Shown: positions 37,634 to 47,751, numbered from the stretch's first letter. The stretch is 64,000 nt of DNA from Microglena sp. YARC (GCA_022414725.1 JAJSRW010000760.1:1-64000); one strand, 5' to 3'. Translations and numbers: made by a program. Notes: generated by a model not told the origin, from the sequence alone.

Positions 37634-40607
37634 ACATACAACTGGGATGGGTAGGTCCCTTGCAGGTGTAGGCTCACCTCCTGAATGACATGTCCCCTCC
37701 CCCCCCTCCCCTCACAACCCCTCTCCTCTCCCCCTCCCCTACCCCCCTTCCCCTCACTCCCTCCACCCCTCCACCCCTCACCCCCCCTCCCCTACCCCCC
37801 CTCACTCCCTTCCCCCTCCCCTAACTCCTCCCCTCCGCTAACTCCCCTCTCCCCTCCCATGCCCAGGACCCTGCCAGCCTGGACGTAGCAGGCCTTCTGG
37901 CAAGAGGGGTTTGCAACACAGCCCTACCCCCACTCTCGGCAGCCGCCACAGCCTGTCTATCCCCCGCCTACTACCTCTCTCAATCACTCGACGTGGACCC
38001 TGGGTCGGCAGGGGCTCTTCTGGAGGCGGCTCTGAAGGGGACCTGTGGACCCGGGCTACCGATGCCCGGCAGTACACTCAACAGGGGGGAGCATCTGAAC
38101 AAGTACAAGTGCCCCCGGAGGGACGGGGACTGGAGTAGGGGCGGGGCGGACAGCCTGACGGGTGACATGGACAGTACTCCCATGGCTCAACTCTCGGCTA
38201 TTATTCAGGTATGTGTGCCGCTATCAGTGGGTCAGTGTATGTGGGTCTGTGTGTGTGTTTGGGTTCGTGTGTGTGCGTGTGTGTGTGTGTGTGGGGGGGG
38301 GGGGGGGGCAGTGTGTGTGTGTGCTTGAGTTACATAATTATATATTATATGTGTGGGTTATTATGTGGTGGTGGTGTGGTGGTGTGGTGGTGGTTGTAGG
38401 AGAAATATCTAAGCTACATAATTTATGAGAGCCTTTACATTTCATTACCCGGGGCACAGACTGTGTGCATACACACATGAAAGCCTCGCATACCTTGGCT
38501 TGAGACCGACACGCATGCTTGTTCTTACACTCCCCCGTTCACTCACACGCACGCTCACGCTTGCACTCGCACTCGGATTATCAGCCACCCTCACCCTCAC
38601 TCTCACCCTCGCTCTTACTCTAACCCTCACTCTCACCCTCACCCCCACTCTCACTCTCACTCTCATCTTCACCCTCTCTCTCACCCTCACCCTCACTCCC
38701 ACACCCCTCTGCTTGCAGGCATGCCAAATGCCCCCTTCGGCCGTCAACACCAACGCCATGGTCTCCTCCAGGGGGGGCTTCGACCCCAACTCACCCAACG
38801 CCCTGCTTGCCCTGCTGTCCTTGCAACAAGAACAACAGGCTGTGCAACAACAACAGCTGCTCTTCCAACGACACTCACTGGGCAGCACCACAGCCACGCT
38901 CCAGGTATGGGGAAGTTAGCCTCCACTTCAGTAAACCCTAAACGCACCTAGACCCTGAACCCTAAACCCTACACCCCCCTATACCCTAAACCTTTTGGAT
39001 CGAAACCTTAACCACTAAACCCTAAAACCCCTTAACTTATTTGGAGGCTAACTGAAGTGAAGGCTAACTAAACTATAAAAGCACTAAACACTAAGCACCA
39101 ACCCCCCCCACCCATGCTCCAGGCAATGCTGATGCAGCAACATCAAGAGAACCAGCTGCTGCTCAGCCTCTTAGCTCAACAGCACGCAGTCACGCAGCGC
39201 CGCGTGAAGGATGAGGGCCAGGCCCTGAGCAGCGACCACAAGGGCTCCCTCGTGAGCAACGAGTCCGGCGACCACGACCAGGACAACTCCCACGCGACCG
39301 TCCACTCAGAGGGGGAGGAGAAGGGCAGCGAGCGAGGGAAGCACCGCTCCCCATCTCCTATCGACGTTGCCGGCCATTCCTCCCTTGCCTCCAAGCACTA
39401 CCACCACCACCAGGCTGCGCTGAGTGTATTCGTCAAGAAAGAGGACACGCCCAGCACCGGCGGCCATCCCCCCCGTGGGCAGCGCGACTTGAAGGACGAG
39501 ACCCATGTGGATGGACGGGTCCCCTCTGCCAGCTGCCAGCGCACCATGTCCCCTGAATGTGAGCCCCCCCTGAGGGCCCCAAGCGCCCAGACCTCCTGGG
39601 GCTCCCAACTCTCAGCCAGTCACGGTGACCAAGGCAGGAACCGGGTCCCCAGGCAGGAGGGGGCAGACTCCGGGAGGGCTTTGGACACCCCCTTGCGCTG
39701 GGGGGGCAAATCTGAGTCCCCAGCTCCTGAATCCTCAGCCCCAGCCAGGGCAGCCAGGGTGAGCGCAAGGGGCGCAGCCCCCCTGGGTCTCCAGTCCCAC
39801 CCCTGCGAGGACTCCCTCTCCAGGGCCCTGTCAAGCCATTTGGCCACAAGTGGCATGGACCCAGTCCTCTTTCGCCCCTCTGGCGAGCCAACCGCCGCCC
39901 AGGTTAGCAACGCCCTGCTGGCTGCACTCATGACCAGCCCCCTGATCGCGGCGATCTCTGCCTCAGGAGGGGTGGCGGCTGCCCAGGCCCCCCCCCTGGC
40001 CCCGGAGTTGGGCGTGGACCCCCTCCTCTTGCACCAGGTCCTAACCAACTGCGAGGGCTCCCACCTCAGCAAGCGCCTGAAGAGCGAGCTGCAAGCTTCA
40101 GTGGCCGCCCCTCTGTCCTCCATGGAACTGGAATCCAGCTTCCTGCCTGGCGCGCACTCTGCCAGCCTACGGGGCTTCACGGATGTCCTGCAGGCCGCCA
40201 GGAGAGGTGATCACCCCATGGGAGGGGACCTCCACCCATGGTTGCTGCCTGGCGGGGCCAATCCACCTGGCGTCGCTTGCAGCAAGCACATTGTCATTGC
40301 CCCGCCCTCCAACAACCCCCTGGGGGTGGGCGTAGCCCCCCCACAAGGCCTCCTACGTCATGACAGCTCAAGCTCCAGACGGGGTAGCGGAGGGGGGCCT
40401 GGAGCGGGGTCCTCCATTCGATCGGATTCAGTGCCCCCCCAGCTGAGGGTGGTGCTTGACCATGGTTTGGGCTGGGGCCCCCATGATCTGGATGGGACCA
40501 TGAGCCAGCGGCGGTTGACACGCAGGCAACGATCTGACGGCATGGTGAGTGTGGGGCACTGTTTTTCTTACGGAAGGTTTCCGGAGTCCCCCCCCCTCCC
40601 CCCCCCC

Positions 40608-40638
<31 letters not shown>

Positions 40639-42524
40639 ACACACACACACATTCAACCTCTCACACACACTCTCTCACACACACACACACAGTTCTGGGC
40701 AGGGATGGAAATGTTGTGTGGGTCATGGCCTTCTCTCATATCTCTCATATCTCAACCCAACCCAACCCAACCCAACCCAAAACAGTGATCTTACCCTCTT
40801 ACCCATCCATGTTTCAGGCCTGGGGAGAGGAGGAGGAGCGGACACTGGTGGCTGCCCACAAACTTGTTGGCAACAAGTGGTCCGAAATAGCAAAGCTCCT
40901 GGTGAGTCCCCCCTCTCGTGGCCGTGCTTGTTTTTGTATTTCTGTATCGCTTTGATGACCAGGTCATCTAGTGCTAACAAGTGGTCTGACATAGCTATGT
41001 GGTGAGTCCTCCCCCCTCCTGGCTCCCTAAACCCTAAACCCTGGTGTCAACCTACCCTTAAACCTAAACTCTAAACCCTAAACCCTGGCTTGCATTGACA
41101 CCTTCTGGTTTCAACATACCCTGACTCTAAACCCTACACCCTAAACCCTGGCTTGCATTGACACCATCTGGTTTCGACATGCCCTGACTCTAAACCCTAA
41201 ACCCTAAACCCTAGCTTGCATTGACACCTTCTGGTTTCAACACACCCTGACATGTTTGCTTTGTGCACACCCTGACATGTGTTGACATACCCTCACATGT
41301 TTGCTTTGTGCACACCTTGACATGTGTTGACACACCCTGACATGTGTTGACATACCCTGACATGTGTTGACATACCCTGACATGTGTTGAAATACCCTGA
41401 CATGTGTTGACAAACCCTGGCATGTGTTGACATACCCTGACGTGTTTGCTTTGTGCACACCGCAGAGGGGCCGAAACGAGAACTCGGTAAAGAACCACTG
41501 GAACACGGCCCTGAGGCGCAAACACCCTGCCAGATATGAGGTGAGCTTGTGCGGCAAACGTGTTCGTTTTAGTGTGTTTATTCATCTATCAGCCAGGTGC
41601 CGGGTTAGAACCCTACGGGGGTGCGCTTTAGTGTTAGCGGTCGCTGTCAACCGCCATGGTAGCTTTGTTCAGGAAAAGTAGCAGCCCGTTCCCTACCGCC
41701 GAAAGACGGGGCTTAAACCTCGCCCCACCAGGCGTTATCATTACATCTATCAGCCTTCAGGCTGCTCAAAGTCTGCTTGAGGAGTGAACCTGTGAAGTGT
41801 AAACAACACCACACGACACTGTATGGTCCATTACCCCTTCACCACCCTTTCACCTCCCTTTTACCACTCATTATTCACCCCTGCACCACCCTTTCACCAC
41901 CTTATCTCCACCCCTGCACCACCCCTTCACCACCCCTGCACCACCCTTTCTCCTCTCCTGCACCACCCTTTCAACACCCCCAGGAGCAATTCAAAGGCAG
42001 CACTGTTCCACCCCTTATCCACCCCATCAACACCCTTTCACCCCCCCACCTCAACCCCATCTCCACCCCTTCACCAAACCTTTCACCGCCCTTTTACCAC
42101 CCCCAGGACATGCGTGTCAGCATGCTCGACAAGTACCAAGCGGAGATGGACTTCAAGCAGTTCAAAGGCAGCGCTGCACCACCCCTTGTCCACCCCATCA
42201 CCACCCTTTCACCACCCCATCTCCACCCCTTCACCACCCCTTCACAACCCTTTCAAAACCCCCCAGGACATGCGTGTCAGCATGCTCGACAAGTACCAAG
42301 CAGAGATGGACTTCAAGCAGTTCAAAGACAGTGCTGCCGAGGAGCTGCTGGCCGATGCGGAGGATGACCTGTTGGCCGCAGCTGACTCGATGATGGGCCT
42401 CTGCTCAGCCCTCCCGGTGGATCTGGTGAGGACCAAGGGGGGCGCAGCCCCCCTGCCCCTAATGGGGTCTGGGGCAGACCCCAAAAAACAGAAGCATGGG
42501 GGCTGCAAGGAGTTCGAGGAGTGA
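35018..42524 (+). CDS. MYB transcription factor with a distant third repeat
   Basis: Eight exons: 35018-35124, 36143-36716, 37867-38208, 38719-38904, 39123-40544, 40818-40901, 41466-41540 and 42267-42524. Every junction is GT/AG and in phase. The product is about 1015 residues with a TGA stop at 42522. Residues 22-130 form R2 (Trp 26, 46, 74) and R3 (Trp 87, 106, 125) with GRTGKQCRERW and GRTETSVKNHW recognition helices. R2 has ~10 extra residues between helices 2 and 3. Residues 228-877 are low-complexity, with Gln-rich (exon 4), acidic and Ser/Pro-rich stretches. Residues 878-930 form a third R3-like repeat (Trp 879, 898, 917). The family binds DNA in the nucleus. The start was chosen as the first ATG before R2; an earlier non-ATG extension is open but unsupported. 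Confidence 0.87.
35125..36142. repeat. MYB intron 1 with CACTC array
   Basis: Contains a CCCT run near 35395-35430, a G run at 35486-35507 and about 20 units of CACTC/CTCCA at 35663-35760. No exon-border copies were seen in this intron. Confidence 0.85.
36143..36716 (+). CDS. MYB exon 2 (rest of R2, all of R3)
   Basis: 574 nt from TTTGCAG to AAG/GTGAGC. It completes R2 (KNWTTIAEQF, GRTGKQCRERWIHHLRP) and encodes R3 (TWSLEEDIIIIEAHKKFGNRW, then GRTETSVKNHWNS), followed by an acidic tail (ERDEGEDELDQEME). The block gives two complete DNA-binding repeats. Confidence 0.92.
36717..37866. repeat. MYB intron 2: purine half, CA run, pyrimidine half
   Basis: 36950-37500 is a degenerate GATGAGGAGG/GAAGAGG repeat (purine-rich sense strand), 37578-37640 is a CA run and 37690-37860 is a CT-rich tract up to the acceptor. 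36720-36920 is non-repetitive and open on the opposite strand. Confidence 0.85.
37867..38208 (+). CDS. MYB exon 3 (linker)
   Basis: 342 nt, phase 0 at both ends, donor CAG/GTATGT. It encodes an Ala/Leu-rich segment (SLDVAGLLARGVCNTALPPL) and then a charged region. No domain recognised. Confidence 0.8.
38209..38718. repeat. MYB intron 3: GT/G half then CTCACC half
   Basis: The donor half has GT and G runs (38265-38310, 38345-38395). The acceptor half (38530-38700) is a CTCACCCTCACT-type repeat leading to CTTGCAG. Confidence 0.8.
38719..38904 (+). CDS. MYB exon 4 (Gln-rich segment)
   Basis: 186 nt, phase 0 at both ends. It encodes NALLALLSLQQEQQAVQQQQ and neighbours, a Gln/Leu-rich stretch typical of activation or oligomerisation regions (inference). 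Confidence 0.82.
38905..39122. repeat. MYB intron 4: telomere-like repeats inside a foldback
   Basis: Arms GTTAGCCTCCACTTCAG (38915-38931) and its near-complement (39052-39068, one mismatch) flank about ten degenerate CCCTAAA units. The left arm starts ten bases after the donor. Confidence 0.8.
39123..40544 (+). CDS. MYB exon 5 (long disordered region)
   Basis: 1422 nt, phase 0, from CTCCAG to GACGGCATG/GTGAGT. It encodes 474 residues: a Gln/Leu start (QQHQENQLLLSLLAQQHAV), Ser/Asp/His-rich and Pro-rich stretches, an Ala/Leu-rich part (VSNALLAALMTSPLIAA) and a basic end (RRLTRRQR) that leads into the third repeat. Confidence 0.85.
40545..40817. repeat. MYB intron 5: C run, CA run, AACCC units
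   Basis: 40591-40624 is C-rich with an uninterrupted run, then CA repeats to about 40692, then CTCATATCT units and four AACCC units before TTTCAG. Confidence 0.9.
40818..40901 (+). CDS. MYB exon 6 (third repeat, helices 1-2)
   Basis: 84 nt, phase 0 at both ends. It encodes AWGEEEERTLVAAHKLVGNK then WSEIAKLL. Trp spacing (19) equals that of R3. Confidence 0.85.
40902..41465. repeat. MYB intron 6: exon 6 donor copy, telomere-like units, TGACATGTGT repeats
   Basis: 40972-41020 is a diverged copy of the exon 6 end plus GTGAGTCC donor. 41025-41215 carries CCCTAAA-type units interleaved with TTGCATTGACACCTTCTGG. 41230-41455 is a CCCTGACATGTGTTGACATA repeat with three TTTGCTTTGTGCACACC blocks matching the sequence before the true acceptor. 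Confidence 0.8.
41466..41540 (+). CDS. MYB exon 7 (third repeat, recognition helix)
   Basis: 75 nt, phase 0 at both ends, acceptor CCGCAG, donor GAG/GTGAGC. It encodes RGRNENSVKNHWNTALRRKH, the DNA-reading helix of a plant R3-type repeat. Confidence 0.87.
41590..41755 (+). repeat. tRNA-derived dispersed repeat, copy 1
   Basis: About 165 bp matching 44690-44885. Both start with a B-box-like stretch (here GGGTTAGAACCCTACGG) and continue GTGCGCTTTAGTG and CGCTGTCAACCGCCAT, ending CAGGCGTTATCATTA. It lies within MYB intron 7. Confidence 0.6.
41820..42266 (+). repeat. acceptor-side copies of MYB exon 8
   Basis: A CACCCCTTCACC-type pyrimidine repeat with two exon 8 copies: a full ~73-nt copy with CCCAG acceptor at 42106-42178 (one synonymous change until it diverges) and a short CCCAG/GAGCAATTCAAAGGCAGC copy at 41983-42003. 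If the copy at 42106 were used as the acceptor, the intron sequence that follows would be retained. Confidence 0.88.
42267..42524 (+). CDS. MYB exon 8 (C-terminus)
   Basis: 258 nt including TGA. It encodes DMRVSMLDKYQAEMDFKQF, an acidic helix (ELLADAEDDLLAAADSMM) and a basic end. A poly(A) signal cannot be assigned with confidence. Confidence 0.85.
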   Translation, partial: DMRVSMLDKYQAEMDFKQFKDSAAEELLADAEDDLLAAADSMMGLCSALPVDLVRTKGGAAPLPLMGSGADPKKQKHGGCKEFEE

Positions 42525-42954
42525 TCTGGGGGCGGTGAGATCTGTGATCTGTGAAGAGTTACCTCCTTGAATGAGATCTGAGGTATCAGATCTCAGATCT
42601 GAGTGACCAGGATCCTTGCGGCATGATTTTAGATCTGGAGCACATGGGAAGCCCCCCCCCCCCCCCCCCCCCCGAAGGGTTTGAAGAATGGAAGCCAACA
42701 GCTTCAAAAGCTTCTCGACCATGGATGGCGGCTCGTCAAATATATGTATTAATATGTCAATCCGGGACCTTCATATTGTACTCGATAAGCAGTACCGCGG
42801 CTGGGTTTTTTGTTCCTCCAGCCATACTCCTTATTCACTCAATTGCCAATTAGCAATACCGTAGTCTGGCTTGCAACAGTGAAAACACATTGTAGAATGA
42901 AATATGGCCTACTTGAAGAGGATTGTTTGATTCAATACATTACATTGTCATAGA
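42525..42954. other. 3' flank of the MYB gene
   Basis: Overlapping GATCTGAG/CAGATC motifs at 42525-42610 could form hairpins. A C run lies at 42653-42673. The rest is AT-richer with no gene. Confidence 0.5.
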
Positions 42955-43475
42955 CAGGCCAGTGTTGGCCCAAAACAAGCCCCCTCTCCAACTTCCGGGG
43001 GGCGGGGGGAGTCTTCCAAAAATAGTATGAATGTTGCGTGCATAGGCTCTGACGCAGCGTAGGAGAGAGCCCATAAAGCTTGTTCTTGGCAGTGAGTGAC
43101 GGTGTCCAGCCAGCTTTCCTGGCCAGTCACTGGGCCCAACCTAAAGTTTGTTGGGGGCGTGTATAGTCTATAACGCAATGTAGGACACTGGCCCATAAAT
43201 CTTGTTCTCGGCAGTGTGTGACGTTGTCCAGCCAGCTCCCCTGGCCAGTCACTGGGCCCAACCTAAAGTCTGTGGGAGGCGTGCAACGGCTCTAATGCAG
43301 CGTAGGACACTGGCCCATAAAGCTTGTTCTCGGCAGTGAGTGACGGTGCCCATCCAGCTCCCCTGGCCAGTCACTGGGCCCAACCTAAAGTCTGTGGGAG
43401 GCGTGCAACGGCTCTAATGCAGCGGAGGACACTGGCCCATAAAGCTTGTTCTCGGCAGTGAGTGGCGGTGTCCTT
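42955..43475. repeat. ~121-bp tandem repeat, four units
   Basis: Units share CCAGTCACTGGGCCCAACCT, GGACACTGGCCCATAAAGC and TTGTTCTCGGCAGTGAGTG. No coding meaning is evident. Confidence 0.88.
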
Positions 43476-44173
43476 AAGGGGCTTGCCCAACCTCGAAAAT
43501 ATTTTTGTATATTAACCTTAGATAGGCTGTGTGCTCTTCAGTATATATCGGTATGTATGTCTGTTACAGACCAGGGTTTAGCCAATCAGGCTAAGGGGTT
43601 TTGCCCTACATTGAGCAACCACGATCAATCCTAGATTATTGTAGCTTTTGCTTGATGGCTAACAAGATGGGTTGACAAGACTAGGGTTTCCATTCAAAGC
43701 TGAAAACAAGAACTCATTCTGAGTCATTCGGTGATGAAGAATCGATGGCAAGGTCTTATTATCTTTACTGTTCATGCGCCATATATTTACATATATATAT
43801 ACACATATATGTGTCGTATGTGTCATATATACACATATATATGCATATTGTGTGTCAGGTGCACGGTAGTTGCTTTGCCTGATCCTGCTTGCAACATGTC
43901 ATAAAAAAATGCATTTATGTGTCATATATACATATCTGTATATGTGTGTCAGATACACGTTGCTTTACCTTATCCTGCTTATACAATCACATTAAGGCGT
44001 GATCTGCAGGGGGGGGTCAACGTGATGTGTTGTGTCCCACATCCCCTTGCCCCTCACCCTCTCCCAGTCCAGTCCTGATTTTCCCCTCCGCAGCCGAGGC
44101 AAGACTGGTACACAAACAAAGGTTGCTATTTTCTTTTACTTGGGACAGGCGGAAGGGGGTAGGCCTGGTCTTC
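43476..44173. other. AT-rich stretch with TATA repeats, no gene
   Basis: 43785-43850 and 43915-43950 are alternating AT/CATA repeats. No exon-like frame is supported. Confidence 0.6.
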
Positions 44174-44520
44174 CCTACGACTGTATACACCCTGTTCAGG
44201 TTGTTAAACAGGTGTTCAGGGTGTTAAACACCTGTTCAGCAATTGCATTGATAAACAATGATGTACATCAACATGCGTTTATCACGTTTGACAGTTATGA
44301 TGACGACTTGAAGAAAAAAGGAAAAGCGAAACCAGGGTCTGCGTAAATCTCTTCGACCCTCTTCAACCCTCATCGTGCGCAACGAAGAGGGTCGAAGAGG
44401 TCTTCGCAGACCTTGATTTCGTTTTTCCTTTTTTCTTCAAGTTTTCATCATAACTGTCTATTGTGATAACACCCTGGACACCTGTTTAACAACCTGAACC
44501 GGGTGCATGCAGCCGTAGGG
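44174..44520. mobile_element. foldback element or large hairpin
   Basis: The two halves are imperfect inverted repeats of 140-190 bp: the left includes CAGGTTGTTAAACAGGTGT and GAAGAAAAAAGGAAAAGCGA, and the right has their complements. The tip (near 44365-44395) is GACCCTCTTC with its complement GAAGAGGGTC around GTGCGCAACG. The left arm has a ~40-bp extra segment. It may be a MITE-like foldback or a source of hairpin RNA; the sequence does not decide. Confidence 0.72.
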
Positions 44521-44689
44521 CTTGCTTGTTGCCCAATTCTTTCTCCCCTAGTCTTCAATTTTGACGAGGACAAGTATGCATGTTTCCGCTGCCTGGGATT
44601 TTTATTTTCGTATCCTATTCATTGAGTTTATATGTGGTTAATAGCTAAGGGAAGGCCCGGTGTGCTCATGTGATAATCCCGTTTCGGCG

Positions 44690-44885
44690 AAAGGCTCAAT
44701 GATAGAGCTCGTTGAAACGATGAAGGTGTTGGGTTCGAATCCCTATGGGTGCGCTTTAGTGCTCGCAGTCGCTGTCAACCGCCATAGTAGCTTTGTCCAG
44801 GTAGAGTAGCAGGCCGTTTTCTACCCCCGTAAGACGGGGCTCACTGAATATCGTGCCCCAACAGGCGTTATCATTATCATTACTT
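44690..44885 (+). repeat. tRNA-derived dispersed repeat, copy 2
   Basis: Begins with a tRNA-like head: AGGCTCAATGATAGAGCT fits an A box/D arm and GGGTTCGAATCCC is a perfect B box. The acceptor and anticodon stems do not pair, so it is not a working tRNA. The body matches 41590-41755. This suggests a SINE-type element. Confidence 0.62.
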
Positions 44886-44959
44886 TCGGTGGATAGCTAC
44901 GGGAAGGCTCGGTGTGCTCATTAGCAGCGTGTCCAACTGCTGTTCAAGTAATGTCATGG

Positions 44960-46880
44960 TAGAGAGACAGAGGACGTGAGAACCTGTATGGGTATTGCAA
45001 CAATGTTTGACCCTAAATGATAGAGCTATAGAAGCGTGCATGTGAACTGTTTAGTCTAGGGGTCAGTGCCCGCACCCCTGTGGGTCTCGTAGCTTCGAGG
45101 TGTTACAGGACTACGTTTGTTTTGTAGTTCCCACCTACCAGTTTTTGAGGCTGTGCTACATTGTTGGCGTGGCTGGTGTTACCGCCGCTACTGATGTCGC
45201 CCATGCCTCCTAGGTGAAAGCTCTAGCCTAGGGGTCAGTGTCTGTACCCCTGTGTGTTCAGTAGCTTCAAGGTGTTCTAGGACTGCGCATGTTTTCTAGT
45301 GCCCACCTACCAGTTTTTGAGGCTGTGCTAAATTGTTGGCGTGGCTGGTATTACCGCCGCCACTGATGTCGCCCATGCCTCCTAGGTGCAAGCTCTAGCC
45401 TAGAGTTCAGTGCCTGTACCCCTGTGGGTCCAGTAGCTTCAAGGTGTTACAGGACTGCGCATGTTTTCTAGTGCCCACCTACCAGTTTTTGAGGCTGTGC
45501 TAAATTGTTGGCGTGGCTGGTATTACCGCCGCCACTGATGTCGCCCATGCCTCCTCGGTGAAAGCTCTAGCCTAGGTCAGTGCCTGTACCCCTGTGGGTC
45601 CAGTAGCTTTAAGGTGTTACAGGACTGCGCATGTTTTCTAGTGCCCACCTACCAGTTTTTGAGGCTGTGCTAAATTGTTGGCGTGGCTGGTATTACCGCC
45701 GCCACTGATGTCGCCCATGCCTCCTAGGTGCAAGCTCTAGCCTAGAGTTCAGTGCCTGTACCCCTGTGGGTCCAGTAGCTTCAAGGTGTTACAGGACTGC
45801 GCATGTTTTCTAGTGCCCACCTACCAGTTTTTGAGGCTGTGCTAAATTGTTGGCGTGGCTGGTATTACCGCCGCCACTGATGTCGCCCATGCCTCCTAGG
45901 TGAAAGCTCTAGCCTAGGGGTCAGTGCCTTTACCCCTGTGGGTTCAGTAGCTTCAAGGTGTTCTAGGACTGCACATGTGTTCTAGTGCCCACCTACCAGT
46001 TTTTGAGGCTGTGCTAAATTGTTGGCGTGGCTGGTATTACCGCCGCCACTGATGTCGCCCATGCCTCCTAGGTGAAAGCTCTAGCCTAGAGTTCAGTGCC
46101 TGTACCCCTGTGGGTCCAGTAGCTTCAAGGTGTTCTAGGACTACGCATGCTTCCTAGTGCCCACCTACCAGTTTTTGAGGCTGTGCTACATTGTTGGCGT
46201 AACCGGTATTACCGCTACCAATGATGTTGCTCATGCTTCCTAGGTGAAAGCTCTAGCCCAGGTGTCAGTGCCTTTACCCCTGTGGGTCCAATAACTTCGA
46301 GGTATTTCAGGACTATGCATGTGTTCTAGTGCCCACGTAACAGTTTTTGAGGCTGCGCTACATTGTTGGCGTAACCGGTATTAACGATACCAATGATGTT
46401 GCCCATGCTTCCTAGGTGAAACCTCTAGCCCAGGTGTCAGTGCCTTTACCCCTGTGGGTCCGATAGCCTGAGGTATTTCAGGACTATGCATGTGTTCTAG
46501 TGCCCACCTAACAGTTTTTGAGGCTGTGCTACATTGTTGGCGTAACCGGTATTACCGCTACCAATGATGTTGCTCATGCTTCCTAGGTGAAAGCTCTAGC
46601 CCAGGTGTCAGTGCCTTTACCCCTGTGGGTCCAATAACTTCGAGGTATTTCAGGACTATGCATGTGTTCTAGTGCCCACCTAGCAGTTTTTGAGGCTGCG
46701 CTACATTGTTGGCGGAACCGGTATTACCGCTACCAATGATGTTGCCCATGCTTCCTAGGTGAAAGCTATAGCCCAGGTGTTAGTGCCCACCTATCAGTTT
46801 TTGAGGCTGTGCTACATTGTTCGCGTGGCTGCTGTTGCCAATGCCAATGATGTTGCCCTTGCTTCCTGGGTGAATGCTTC
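44960..46880 (-). repeat. 171-bp tandem array with an exon-like cassette (about 11 units)
   Basis: Each unit on the minus strand has a CACCTAG acceptor-like site, a 71-nt open cassette (GGMGDISGGGNTSHANNLAQ then PQKL) and, in the left units, a GTAGGT donor. In the units from about 46300 to 46800 the donor is mostly lost (TTAGGT, ATAGGT) and residues drift (GSMSNIIGSGNTGYANNVAQ). The cassette is not a multiple of three. It may be a duplicated exon of an unseen gene or another border-copy array. Confidence 0.6.
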
Positions 46881-47751
46881 AGTCTAGGGTTACCGGGGCG
46901 AGGGCTACGTAGGTCAGACAATTTTGGGGGGCCTCTCCAGGGGCCTCAACACCCTGTTACCAACGCTATAGAGGTGTTAGGCAATTGTTATTGGCATGTT
47001 GGGTGTGGGGTAACGTTAATATATTGCAAGGACAACAAGAGTTGTATTAAGGTGCCGATGTGTCACTCGGCCTCTGTGTGTTATTGTCCGACTTGTATGT
47101 CGGCACCCGAGTAGGCAAAGTACACATGGGTCCCTGTTCCCACCAGGACCCGCGTTGTCTGCCGCCGGGCGTTCAGGCTAGCTTTGGCCTGCACGCCACT
47201 ATGCAGTACTATGAAGTACGCATTAGATCTTTCCTATATATCGCCCTATTGCGCTTAATTGCTAACTTCACTCCATTGAGTCTACAGTGTAAACAACTAC
47301 GACTGAAACCGTGCAACACTTAATAAGTTGTAACAATTCTAATGAACTGCTTCTTGCCCAACCCCCCTAGAACAAACCTGGCCCAGGCTGATCTCTTGAG
47401 CTTCTTGCCCAGGCCCCCTAGAACAATCCTGGTCCAGGCTGATCCCTTGAGCTTCGCGTTGGTTAGCAATTATCTTAGCACAATATACAGACAGAAAATT
47501 CTATTAATTAAAAAGGACATAGAAAGGTAATAGACATGTCCAATCGTCGAGGTTCAGGGCTTTGATACACCACGGAACTATAAACAAACATAACTAAATA
47601 GTAACAATCCGACTCACGGCATCCTGTCCAAACATAATTTTTATAATTCCTATATAAACGACGCCTGTGGTCTGGATCCACTTGGACTTGCTCCAGGCCC
47701 AGAGTCCTAATATACCGGTGTAGGCTGGAGGGACTTGCCAACTCTTTATTC
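46881..47751. other. 3' flank of the chlorophyllase-like gene
   Basis: Unique sequence with a short duplicated TTGCCCA/CCCCCTAGAACAA block at 47350-47445. No gene is supported. Confidence 0.5.

Noticed and set aside
36393..37637. 414-residue minus-strand Ser/Pro-rich protein
   Set aside because: Most of it is the antisense of a purine repeat in MYB intron 2 and of MYB exon 2. Only the short non-repetitive part at 36720-36920 is kept as a finding.
44690..44780. Functional tRNA gene
   Set aside because: The A and B boxes are good, but the anticodon and acceptor stems do not pair and a second diverged copy shares the non-tRNA body.
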